NCBI GenBank assembly: GCA_016191015.1
Contig: JACPPM010000330.1
Coordinates: 1 to 45,066 of the forward strand
DNA length: 45,066 nt
Reading direction: 5' to 3'
Source: Acidobacteriota bacterium
GTDB lineage: Bacteria; Acidobacteriota; CAIWXX01
Part shown: in pieces, positions 38,646 to 45,066 of the stretch
Layout: the number at the start of each line of letters is the position of its first letter
How positions within the stretch are numbered: position 1 is the stretch's first letter
Translations under genes and position numbers: made by a program
Notes under the pieces: model-generated
What the model saw: only the letters and a program-made list of their open reading frames with translations
Database searches by the model: none
What the model was told of the DNA's origin: nothing

Positions 38646-39995
38646 ATGGCCCGGGTTCCCGCATCCGATGTGCTGCGCTCGCAGACCGCAGCCGCTGCGC
38701 GGAGACAGCGCTTGTTCTTTGCGGCTTTCGCAACAGCGGTGCTCGGGCTTCTCTCGCTCTATTCCGCCGGCTTCTTCCTGTATTCCGCGGCCGTCGTGCT
38801 CGCAGCGCTGGCTTTCGCCGCAGCGTTCACGTCGGTCAACCTGCAGGGGGTTGAGGTCTCCAGGCAGATCAGCCGGGAGACGATCGAGCTGGGGGAGGCG
38901 ATCGATGCGCGCCTGACGCTGCGCAACAACAAGGGCTGGCCGGCCATGTGGCTGAAGTGGCGCGAACACATTGGCGATGGGCTCGATCGCGAGGGCACCG
39001 GCGATTGCATGCAGTCGATCCACGCGCGGGGGCGGGAGGTCCTGCCGATGACACTTCATAGCAAACGCCGCGGTCTTTTCCGGGTCGGTCCTGCACTGAT
39101 CGAATCCACCGACCCATTCGGCCTCTCGCGCAGATTCCTGCTGGACCGCGACGTCCGGTTCGTCACGGTGATGCCGCGGCGTGTCGAGCTGGGTCGTGGT
39201 TGGCCCCTGGGTCGCCGGCCGGTCCACGAAACGCCTCGACGGTGGAGCCTGTTCGAGGATCCATCGCGCTTCATCGGCACGCGCCCGTATCGACCGGGGG
39301 ACGGCCCACGCCGAATTCACTGGCGCGCGACAGCGCGCAGCGGCGAGATCCATGTGAAGAAGTTTGAGCCCAGCGTGCTCGACGGCCTGGTGTTGGCTGT
39401 CGAAATGTCCGAGGCGGCCTATCGCTCCGAAAGACCGGCCTGGAGCCGCGAGGAAGAGCCGCCCCATGAGCTGGCCGTGACGACCGCGGCATCAATGGCC
39501 GAGTATGTGCTTGCGGGCGATCAGGGCGTGGGTCTCATTTCGAACGGAGCCGACGCCGCGGAGGGATTTGCCGAGGACTGGACCGGCGGAACGTTTCGAC
39601 GTGCCGAGGAGGCGATCCACGCAATCGATCGACGCATCCGGCCTCAGGCCACGCGGCCGTTCGAGGTGCTGCCACAAAAAGGTGCATGGCAGCACGACCG
39701 CATGATGACCGCGCTCGCGAGACTCGTCCCGGCCAGCGGAGTGGCCCTTTCCGATCTTCTCGAGATGGAGTTGCCCAGACTCCCACGGTCCTACGTGCTC
39801 ATGATTCTGACACCGACGCTCGACTCGGCGCTCGGCAACGTCATCCACGGCATCCGCCTCGCCGGCATCGAGGTCGGCATCGTTCTGATCGGAGGTGTAG
39901 CCGAAGGCGCGGGCGAGGCGCTGCCCGATGGAGTGCCGGTCTATCAGGTTGGGGACGTATCCGACATCGAGGCGTTGGGAGCCCGACGGCTGTGA
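38646..39995 (+). CDS. DUF58 domain membrane protein
   Basis: The 449 residues have two N-terminal hydrophobic segments (LFFAAFATAVLGLLSLYSAG; FLYSAAVVLAALAFAAAF) and then a beta-sandwich part. The DUF58 signature follows: GTRPYRPGDGPRRIHWRATA with FEPSVLDGLVLAVEMSE, related to a von Willebrand A fold. It is expected to be the MoxR client. The spacing from MoxR is 83 bp. Its stop overlaps the next start (GTGA, 39992-39995), giving tight coupling. Confidence 0.92.
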   Translation: MARVPASDVLRSQTAAAARRQRLFFAAFATAVLGLLSLYSAGFFLYSAAVVLAALAFAAAFTSVNLQGVEVSRQISRETIELGEAIDARLTLRNNKGWPAMWLKWREHIGDGLDREGTGDCMQSIHARGREVLPMTLHSKRRGLFRVGPALIESTDPFGLSRRFLLDRDVRFVTVMPRRVELGRGWPLGRRPVHETPRRWSLFEDPSRFIGTRPYRPGDGPRRIHWRATARSGEIHVKKFEPSVLDGLVLAVEMSEAAYRSERPAWSREEEPPHELAVTTAASMAEYVLAGDQGVGLISNGADAAEGFAEDWTGGTFRRAEEAIHAIDRRIRPQATRPFEVLPQKGAWQHDRMMTALARLVPASGVALSDLLEMELPRLPRSYVLMILTPTLDSALGNVIHGIRLAGIEVGIVLIGGVAEGAGEALPDGVPVYQVGDVSDIEALGARRL

Positions 39996-41533
39996 AAGAC
40001 CTCTCCGTCTACGATCCTCTCGACCCGAAGTCGGCGGATCCGCTCGCCCATCCCTTCATCTTCCTGGTCAACCACGTCTTCGTGCCGGCAGCGATCATCG
40101 GAATGGTCGCAGCAGTGCTCTTCTACCTCATCGAGCTGCGTTCCGTGCTCTTCCCGGGCGGCGCGACTCTGCAATGGGTGGGGTTCTGTTTCGTGAGCGC
40201 GAATGTCCTCATTGTGAGATACCGAAAGATGATGGAGGGTGGGGGCGGCGACCTGATCTACTCGGTTGCTCTGGGCGCTGCGACGCTTGTCGTCGTGCTC
40301 GTGGCGCCGTGGGACCCTGAGCACAGGCGCGGCCTGGGCGAGGTACTCGTCTCGATCGGTATCCTTGCTGCACTCTGGTGGTACTGCCGCGCCGTGGCGA
40401 GCTCGTTGAGCATGGAAGATGCGTGGTCGCTGCCGGACGAGCGTCGCCTGTTCGGCGAGGAGGCGGAGAGCCTGGCACGGTGGCGCAGACGACGCGCGGA
40501 GGAGTTGGGCCTCAGCGGGCCTCTCAATGAGAAGCCGCCCGGGGCAGTGCCCGCAGCAGCGGCCCTGGAACCGAGTCGACGCGTGACGCGGCTGATCATG
40601 ATAGCTCTCGTGGCATTCGCGGCCGGAGAGCCGCTTGTTCTGAAGGGCCCACCCGACGCCGGCGTTCATGCGCTCATCGCCGTTGCCACCTTTCTCCTCT
40701 GCTCAGGGTTCGTTCTCGCCGCCGCGAACATCATCGCTTCAATCCGCAGCGTGACGCACGCATCCGGGCGATACCGTTACGCTGTGCTCTGGCAGCGCCT
40801 CGGCTTCGCATTCGCCGTCTCATCGGCTCTGTTGCTCGGAGCACTCTCGCTTCCCGGGATCACATATAGGGGCAGCGGGCTGCTGCGCCCGGAGAGCACG
40901 TCCGGGCACGACGCGGCCGACAGAACGGGTGAGGAGGTAGAGGAGGAATTGGAAGAGGAGCGCGGGTCCGAGAGCGATCAGTCGAGCTCGCCGCCCGCTC
41001 TGACAGCTCCGGGCGGCGCAGGCATATATGGAGGAATCCTGTGGCTGAGCCGGATCGGGTTGATACTGATCGCCGTACTCACGGCGCTGTTCTTACTTTT
41101 CGCGGTTGTGAAAGGACGGCGCCGCCTGGCGAACCTCGTCCTCCATTTCCACCGTCGATTGCTCTCGATGCTTCAAGCGTTCGTGCGTCGCCTCTTCGGG
41201 TCACGGGACTCTGAGCCCGCGCGGCGCGTGCAGTCGGTCGACCCGTTCGAGCGGATGGATGAATTGCGGAGCCTGGATCCGGTTGCGGCTGTGACAGAGA
41301 GCTACAGACGGCTGCTGGTCGCAATCGAGCAGGACGGGCACCCACGCCTGCCGCGTCAGACGCCGCATGAGTTTCTGGGATCGCTGCCCACTGAGCTCAG
41401 ACACCTGCGCCGGCCGCTCGAGGCGCTTACCGCCCTGTATGTCAGGGCCGCATACGCGGAGGAGCCGATGGGCAGCAATGAGCGCGATGCCGCGATCGGG
41501 GCGCTCATGGAGCTGCGCGCCGCTAGAACCTGA
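39992..41533 (+). CDS. Membrane protein with C-terminal DUF4129 domain
   Basis: The protein has 513 residues. Several membrane segments occur, e.g. IIGMVAAVLFYLIELRSVLF, LIYSVALGAATLVVVLVAPW and ILIAVLTALFLLFAVVKG. An acidic low-complexity loop (EEVEEELEEERGSESDQ) lies in the middle, and the end (DPVAAVTESYRRLLVAIEQD, then PRQTPHEFL) is typical of DUF4129. Related MoxR operons often add a transglutaminase-like protein; none is seen here. GTG 39992 was chosen because of the GTGA overlap. The role is probably envelope stability or polysaccharide-related, but this is only inferred from the operon type. Confidence 0.85.
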   Translation: MKDLSVYDPLDPKSADPLAHPFIFLVNHVFVPAAIIGMVAAVLFYLIELRSVLFPGGATLQWVGFCFVSANVLIVRYRKMMEGGGGDLIYSVALGAATLVVVLVAPWDPEHRRGLGEVLVSIGILAALWWYCRAVASSLSMEDAWSLPDERRLFGEEAESLARWRRRRAEELGLSGPLNEKPPGAVPAAAALEPSRRVTRLIMIALVAFAAGEPLVLKGPPDAGVHALIAVATFLLCSGFVLAAANIIASIRSVTHASGRYRYAVLWQRLGFAFAVSSALLLGALSLPGITYRGSGLLRPESTSGHDAADRTGEEVEEELEEERGSESDQSSSPPALTAPGGAGIYGGILWLSRIGLILIAVLTALFLLFAVVKGRRRLANLVLHFHRRLLSMLQAFVRRLFGSRDSEPARRVQSVDPFERMDELRSLDPVAAVTESYRRLLVAIEQDGHPRLPRQTPHEFLGSLPTELRHLRRPLEALTALYVRAAYAEEPMGSNERDAAIGALMELRAART

Positions 41534-41568
41534 GAAGTGGCAGGTGGGAACCACCGCCCCGGGCGAGG

Positions 41569-42504
41569 TTACTTCTCCTGTCGCAGGTTGATCTCCCCGA
41601 TTCCGCCCGCGACACTCAGCCGCAGGGTTGTGGCAGATTTCCCGTAGGCCTCGTTCACGTAGGCGCCACCGGACTTCATGAGGTCCCCCGGATTGATCGC
41701 ACCGAGGCCCCCCACCGCGTTCACGCGGACCCCGACGTCCCGAGGCAAGCGTATCGTCGCCGACCCGACCCCGCCCTGGATAGTGGCATCGAGATCGTGC
41801 TTCCAATCGCCGGTCAGATCCGCCTCCAGCTCGCCCGCGCCCATCTTGATGTCCAGCCGGGTCAGTGAAAGCCCTTTTAGCCGGAGATCGGTGCGGCCGG
41901 CGCCCATCCGGAGCTTCAGATCCAGCGGCACATCATTGTTGAGACGAAGATCCCAATCGTTTCGGGTCGGCCCCACGTTGAAGCCGGAAAAGTGATTCTC
42001 CTGCTGAATGATCGTGAGATCGCCTTGGCCCCCTGACGCCTCATATTTGACTCGCGGCTTTCCTTCGGCCTCGGCGTAGTCGAAATCCGCCTCCAGCAAC
42101 TTGGTAGCGCCACCCGACAGTCTGAGCTCCCCCGCGTTCATCTCGATCCGGGCACGGACCGCTTCCATGCCGCGTCGCTCCACACTCTGCGACTCGTGGT
42201 TCACCCGTCTGCTGACCCGGCCGCGGGTGAGCCCGATTCCGATGAAGACGACTGCGAGGATGAGCACGATAATTCCTGCGCTGAGCCCGCGGCTCGGGGT
42301 GGAATCGGGGTGCGTCCGCAGCCAGAGGTAGTCCCATAGCTTCGCGAGCCCTAGAAGAATGAGCAGCACGGGCCAGTAGCGGGCCACTAGCGGCCACGGA
42401 TCCCACGCGGGATGGAAGTTCCCGTAGAGGAAGAACGCGCCGACCCCGATCAGCAAAACGGCTCCGAGAACCGCACTCGGGCGATAGATCTTGTCTTTAG
42501 ACAT
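41569..42504 (-). CDS. LiaF-like membrane protein
   Basis: The 311 residues have N-terminal helices in the LiaI/LiaF style (AVLGAVLLIGVGAFFLYGNF; ARYWPVLLILLGLAKLWDYL; LSAGIIVLILAVVFIGIGL). A beta-rich domain with repeated patterns follows (LDLKLRMGAGRTDLRLKGLS; LDIKMGAGELEADLTGDW; VGGLGAINPG), as in toast-rack/DUF2154-type adhesin-like domains. Relatives take part in cell-envelope stress responses or remain unassigned. It is convergent with the DUF4129 gene (35 bp between stops). Confidence 0.85.
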   Translation of the reverse strand: MSKDKIYRPSAVLGAVLLIGVGAFFLYGNFHPAWDPWPLVARYWPVLLILLGLAKLWDYLWLRTHPDSTPSRGLSAGIIVLILAVVFIGIGLTRGRVSRRVNHESQSVERRGMEAVRARIEMNAGELRLSGGATKLLEADFDYAEAEGKPRVKYEASGGQGDLTIIQQENHFSGFNVGPTRNDWDLRLNNDVPLDLKLRMGAGRTDLRLKGLSLTRLDIKMGAGELEADLTGDWKHDLDATIQGGVGSATIRLPRDVGVRVNAVGGLGAINPGDLMKSGGAYVNEAYGKSATTLRLSVAGGIGEINLRQEK

Positions 42505-42639
42505 CGGTGAACCTCATCATTGCACTGCGGTCACCGTCAGGCAACCGCGTTTCGGTCCGGGAATAACTCCCGACAAATGAGGTACGTAAACGCTCAGGAA
42601 GGAGTTCCATGCCGCCCCTCGACAAGACCCAGGATGCCA

Positions 42640-42744
42640 GTACCCGTACCCGCGCTCAAGCGCGGCGGGTACGGGTACCATTGTGGATGGACGGAGGTGT
42701 CAGGCGGACACGCCCTTGCTCCGGTACCTCGGGCGTGTCCCGCC
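42640..42744. repeat. Two large hairpins in tandem
   Basis: Hairpin one: 14-base perfect arms 42640-42653 (GTACCCGTACCCGC) and 42665-42678. Hairpin two: GGCGGACACGCCC (42703-42715) pairs with GGGCGTGTCCCGCC (42731-42744) with one bulged base. They lie between the stop of the secretin-like gene and the start of the LiaF-like gene on the minus strand. No T-run follows, so dispersed repeats or attenuator-type structures are more likely than a classical terminator. The 42505-42757 gap contains nothing else I can name. Confidence 0.6.
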
Positions 42745-42757
42745 AAGAAGTAGTCCC

Positions 42758-43537
42758 CTACTCGACGACGCCCGCCATCACCACCAGGAAGAAGGCGCTA
42801 TCCGATCCGTCCACGTTCGCCTTCCCTACCACGACCTTCTGCCCTTCCCGAATGTCGATGTCCGTGTTGATGCGACCTTTTACGTAATGGAAGTCGCGGG
42901 TTTTGGGGTCGCTGTTGCGAGGGATCGGGACAACCAGCGAGAGCTCGAGTCCGTCGAGCCGAATCATGCGAGGAGCGTCACCTGGCGAGACGGTCACCGT
43001 GCTATACCCGAACTCGTAGTCGACCTTCTCCGGGGCATCGGGCAGCGACGGGGACGGAGCGTGGCCCATGGTGCTGCCGTTCTCTCCCTCCCGCCCGCGC
43101 AGGACGAAGCTCTCGAGGAGCCGATAGCCCAGATAGGCGAAGACGGGTTTGAGCTGCTTCACCACCGAGTCGAGCGCCGCGGGGAGGCTGCCGGTATCGG
43201 AGGCCTTCGGCGAGGCGACGATCATGTACGCTGTGAGCTCGACGTTTCTCCGTGGCTGGGCGGGCACGTCGAGCTGGCGGATGGCTTCTGCAACGGCCTC
43301 CACCCGCTCTTTGGGCCCTGAGACGGCGAGGACGCGGGGCTCGTCGTTCGCGACGATGTTGACGCCGAAAATGCCGAGAAGATCTCTGAGATGCCGCACG
43401 TCCACATTCTTGACCGGGAAGATCCGTTGAACGATCTGCACGGGGGCGGATGAGGCGGGCTTCTCCTCCTCAGCTCCACTGTTGACGGCACTCAGGCTCA
43501 AGGCGGCGAACAGTGCTAATACGAGATGTCTCTTCAT
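42758..43537 (-). CDS. Secreted secretin N-domain-like protein in a sigma factor operon
   Basis: The 259 residues start with a signal peptide (MKRHLVLALFAALSLSAVNSG). Then comes IVQRIFPVKNVDVRHLRDLL followed by NIVANDEPRVLAVSGPKERV, the pattern of secretin NHR-type domains (...VKNVDA..L...L......V...........G.......V...I..LDVP), ending with IRQLDVPAQPRRNVEL. The remaining part is beta-rich and lacks the secretin pore domain, so it may be a periplasmic scaffold. ATG 43537 follows AAGGAG and overlaps the anti-sigma stop by four bases, making it part of that operon and possibly of the sensor system. Confidence 0.75.
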   Translation of the reverse strand: MKRHLVLALFAALSLSAVNSGAEEEKPASSAPVQIVQRIFPVKNVDVRHLRDLLGIFGVNIVANDEPRVLAVSGPKERVEAVAEAIRQLDVPAQPRRNVELTAYMIVASPKASDTGSLPAALDSVVKQLKPVFAYLGYRLLESFVLRGREGENGSTMGHAPSPSLPDAPEKVDYEFGYSTVTVSPGDAPRMIRLDGLELSLVVPIPRNSDPKTRDFHYVKGRINTDIDIREGQKVVVGKANVDGSDSAFFLVVMAGVVE

Positions 43538-44112
43538 TGCTTTTCTCCTTCTGAATCGACAAGCCAATAGATGACGACGTCCGGGTCGTCGGTAAGCATT
43601 TTCACGACCAGAGGCTCGGCCGCCTTCGCGCCGGTGAGCGGGGAGCTGTGAGGGGCTTGGACGCGGGCGATCTGAGTCACCGATTGAGTTTGGGCAGCAA
43701 GATTCTCCGCGGGAGACGCGGACGGTTCCGCAGCGCGGACTGTCGGTGCGGGCTGAGGATGCTGTGTCGTCGAGACAGGTCGCTGATCGTGCGGGTGTTT
43801 CAGAACAGCCACCGAAACCAGGATCGCCCCGATCGCCGCAGCAGCCGCCCACGCCCATCGCCATGCACCGGTGCGATGCGCGCGCGGCTCAATCCGCGCC
43901 ATCACTCGGCGGCGGACCGACCGCAGGACCGCGTCGTCGACGGCCTCGTCTGCGAGACCAGCGAGCACTTCGCGATGCGATCGCAGCTCCTCCACGATCG
44001 CACGGCAGCTTGAACAGGTCGCGATGTGAGCTTCAATCCGCTCCTCCTCGCTCGCGCCCAGATCGCCGCCGGCAAACAGCGCCAGCAGATCGTCGTATTT
44101 CTGACAACTCAT
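43534..44112 (-). CDS. Zinc-binding anti-sigma factor (ZAS type)
   Basis: The 192 residues start with the anti-sigma zinc motif Cys3...His29-x3-Cys33-x2-Cys36 (HIATCSSC). A single membrane helix (WAWAAAAAIGAILVSVAVL) and a periplasmic Pro/Ala-rich part follow. It should hold the ECF sigma factor inactive at the membrane until a signal arrives. Its ATG overlaps the sigma gene stop by four bases (44109-44112) and its stop overlaps the next gene, so all three are coupled. Confidence 0.92.
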   Translation of the reverse strand: MSCQKYDDLLALFAGGDLGASEEERIEAHIATCSSCRAIVEELRSHREVLAGLADEAVDDAVLRSVRRRVMARIEPRAHRTGAWRWAWAAAAAIGAILVSVAVLKHPHDQRPVSTTQHPQPAPTVRAAEPSASPAENLAAQTQSVTQIARVQAPHSSPLTGAKAAEPLVVKMLTDDPDVVIYWLVDSEGEKQ

Positions 44113-44720
44113 GACTGCCTCCGCAAACAAGCGTCCACGAAACTCTTGAGCTTCAGGCGGGCCCTGCAGATGTGACTCCGGACGGTTACCTGCGAGGTTT
44201 GCAGAGCCTCGGCCACTTCCCCGGTCGACAGGCCCTCAATGTCCCTGAGCACCACCGCCGCCCGCTCACCTGCCGTAAGCTGTTCGAGCCCGGCCAGGAG
44301 AATGCGGCGCATCTCCTGTTCTCCCAATCTCTGATCAGGGCGGTCGTTCACAGCGACATCGGGAACGGCGTCGAGCGAGATCTTCGCCGGCCGTTTTCTG
44401 AGAAGATCACGGCAGACGTTGACGGTCATCCGATACAGCCACGGGGCAAACTCACGGCCATCCTCAAACCGGTGAAGGTACCGATGGAGACGGACCAGCA
44501 CTTCCTGGGACGCGTCCTCGGCATCTTCGAGATTCCCGAGGATTCTCCGCGCCGTCAGCAAGACTCTCTTCTCGTGCATCATCACGATCTGTTCGAACGC
44601 CTCGAGATCTCCACTCTTCGCCCTCGTCAGCAGTTCTTCCAATTGGCACCTGTTATCTGCATGATACCGGATCTCCCTGAAGCTGACGGCGCTTTCTCCA
44701 ACGGCTGCCTCCACGCTCAA
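44109..44720 (-). CDS. ECF-family RNA polymerase sigma factor
   Basis: Region 2 is visible as FEQIVMMHEKRVLLTARRIL, then NLEDAEDASQEVLVRLHRYL and FAPWLYRMTVNVCRDLLRKR. Region 4 is LTAGERAAVVLRDIEGLSTG, then EVAEALQTSQVTVRSHICRA. There is no extended C-terminus. The start is uncertain: TTG 44720 gives 203 residues, and GTG 44714 is an alternative. An ATG/TGA five-codon frame ends across the TTG, which could couple translation. It heads an operon with the anti-sigma factor. A palindrome about 45 bases upstream may be an operator or part of an autoregulated promoter. Confidence 0.93.
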   Translation of the reverse strand: MSVEAAVGESAVSFREIRYHADNRCQLEELLTRAKSGDLEAFEQIVMMHEKRVLLTARRILGNLEDAEDASQEVLVRLHRYLHRFEDGREFAPWLYRMTVNVCRDLLRKRPAKISLDAVPDVAVNDRPDQRLGEQEMRRILLAGLEQLTAGERAAVVLRDIEGLSTGEVAEALQTSQVTVRSHICRARLKLKSFVDACLRRQS

Positions 44721-44762
44721 TCTGTTTTACCCATCCTCACCTATAGATACTCACGGGGCCTG

Positions 44763-44784
44763 GAAAACGTTGAGACACGTTTTC
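44763..44784 (-). promoter_or_regulatory. Perfect palindrome upstream of the sigma factor gene
   Basis: GAAAACGT (44763-44770) and ACGTTTTC (44777-44784) are exact reverse complements around TGAGAC. The site lies 43 bases before the sigma gene's likely start. ECF promoters often contain an AAC-type -35; the AAAACGT blocks could serve as one, but no clear -10 of a known kind is recognised. A repressor site is the other possibility. Confidence 0.5.
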
Positions 44785-44901
44785 AGTGTACGGGGGGGCA
44801 GTTGTGAGTGTTGGCTCGTTTCGGCCTGGGTTTTGAAGGCGGCTGGCCTAACGCGGCGGAGCCGCAACCAAACAGGCAAGACCCAGGCACGCTGCAAGAC
44901 C

Positions 44902-45036
44902 CTTCCGAGCACCTCTCAGGAAGGCAGGAAGTTAGGAAGGCAGGAAGGGGTCTGTTCGATGCCACGCTGAGCTCCGGAGATGACTGCTCCGTTCCTGCAT
45001 TCCTCCCTTCCTGCTTTCCTGAGAGGGGTTCCGAGG
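44902..45036. repeat. Dispersed repeat, right copy, with its own inverted arms
   Basis: Bases 44902-45004 match the reverse complement of 1-103. This copy extends to a second arm: CTCTCAGGAAGGCAGGAAG near 44914-44932 pairs with CTTCCTGCTTTCCTGAGAG at about 45008-45026 with one or two mismatches, so the element is a large palindrome around GAGCTCCGGAG. The stretch 44785-44901 before it shows a GCGGC-gga-GCCGC hairpin and nothing coding that I can support. Confidence 0.75.
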
Positions 45037-45066
45037 ATCTCACCCACTCGAACGTTTTGCCATTTC

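Noticed and set aside
44840-44880. attC-like site (GCCTAAC next to a GCGGC hairpin)
   Set aside because: No matching GTTRRRY partner at a suitable distance, no integrase and no cassette genes.
1-45066. CRISPR array or rRNA/tRNA genes
   Set aside because: No regularly spaced direct repeats and no conserved rRNA or tRNA sequences were seen on either strand; repeats present are dispersed palindromes.

Overview
This is a 45 kb stretch of high-GC bacterial DNA. The organism is probably an uncultivated Gram-negative-type bacterium. Support for this comes from secreted lipoprotein-like and HtrA-like proteins, a MoxR/DUF58 operon, a multidomain Ser/Thr kinase, LysW-type lysine biosynthesis and many palindromic dispersed repeats. 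Acidobacteriota or a neighbouring phylum would fit, but there is no rRNA or other marker gene, so this is inference. Both ends carry the same roughly 100-bp repeat in opposite orientation, so the window is probably a contig that stopped in repeat copies.

Layout. 1-3735: a repeat, a remnant of a GspE/PilB ATPase C-terminus, a DUF234-type AAA ATPase behind a long promoter palindrome, a HAD phosphatase, a probable lipoprotein and a standalone c-di-GMP-binding MshEN-type protein. 4012-7538: a three-gene operon of a family 2 glycosyltransferase, a Gfo/Idh/MocA oxidoreductase and an alkaline-phosphatase-superfamily-like protein. 7565-9757: a secreted PcRGLX/YetA-like (rhamnogalacturonan lyase-like) protein. 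9901-17067: an ACT-domain protein divergent from a carrier-protein lysine operon (lysW, homocitrate synthase, lysX, lysY, class II glutamine amidotransferase-like gene, lysZ, lysJ).

17340-26582: an antitoxin-like ORF, a degenerate aldo/keto reductase, a giant membrane protein of unknown function, a CPBP protease, and an HtrA-type protease followed by a catalytically dead paralogue. 26600-33329: a Doc/AbrB toxin-antitoxin pair, a SnoaL-like protein and a 1876-residue kinase-ATPase-double solute-binding-protein fusion. 33816-42504: a possible truncated gene, a beta-propeller secreted protein, a DUF2007-like protein, the MoxR/DUF58/DUF4129 operon and a LiaF-like protein. 42758-44720: an ECF sigma factor, its zinc-binding anti-sigma factor and a secretin-N-domain-like protein.

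The most interesting system is in the lysine operon. The carrier protein LysW normally ends in the glutamate to which substrate is attached; here it ends in glutamine (EDWGQ). The operon lacks lysK but contains an N-terminal-cysteine amidohydrolase between lysY and lysZ. This recalls Pup, Dop and PafA: Pup ending in Gln is deamidated by Dop, which also removes Pup. The inference is that the amidohydrolase activates LysW by deamidation, releases lysine from it, or both. A 210-bp MITE-like element has landed exactly on what was an ATGA stop/start overlap between that gene and lysZ, duplicating those four bases.
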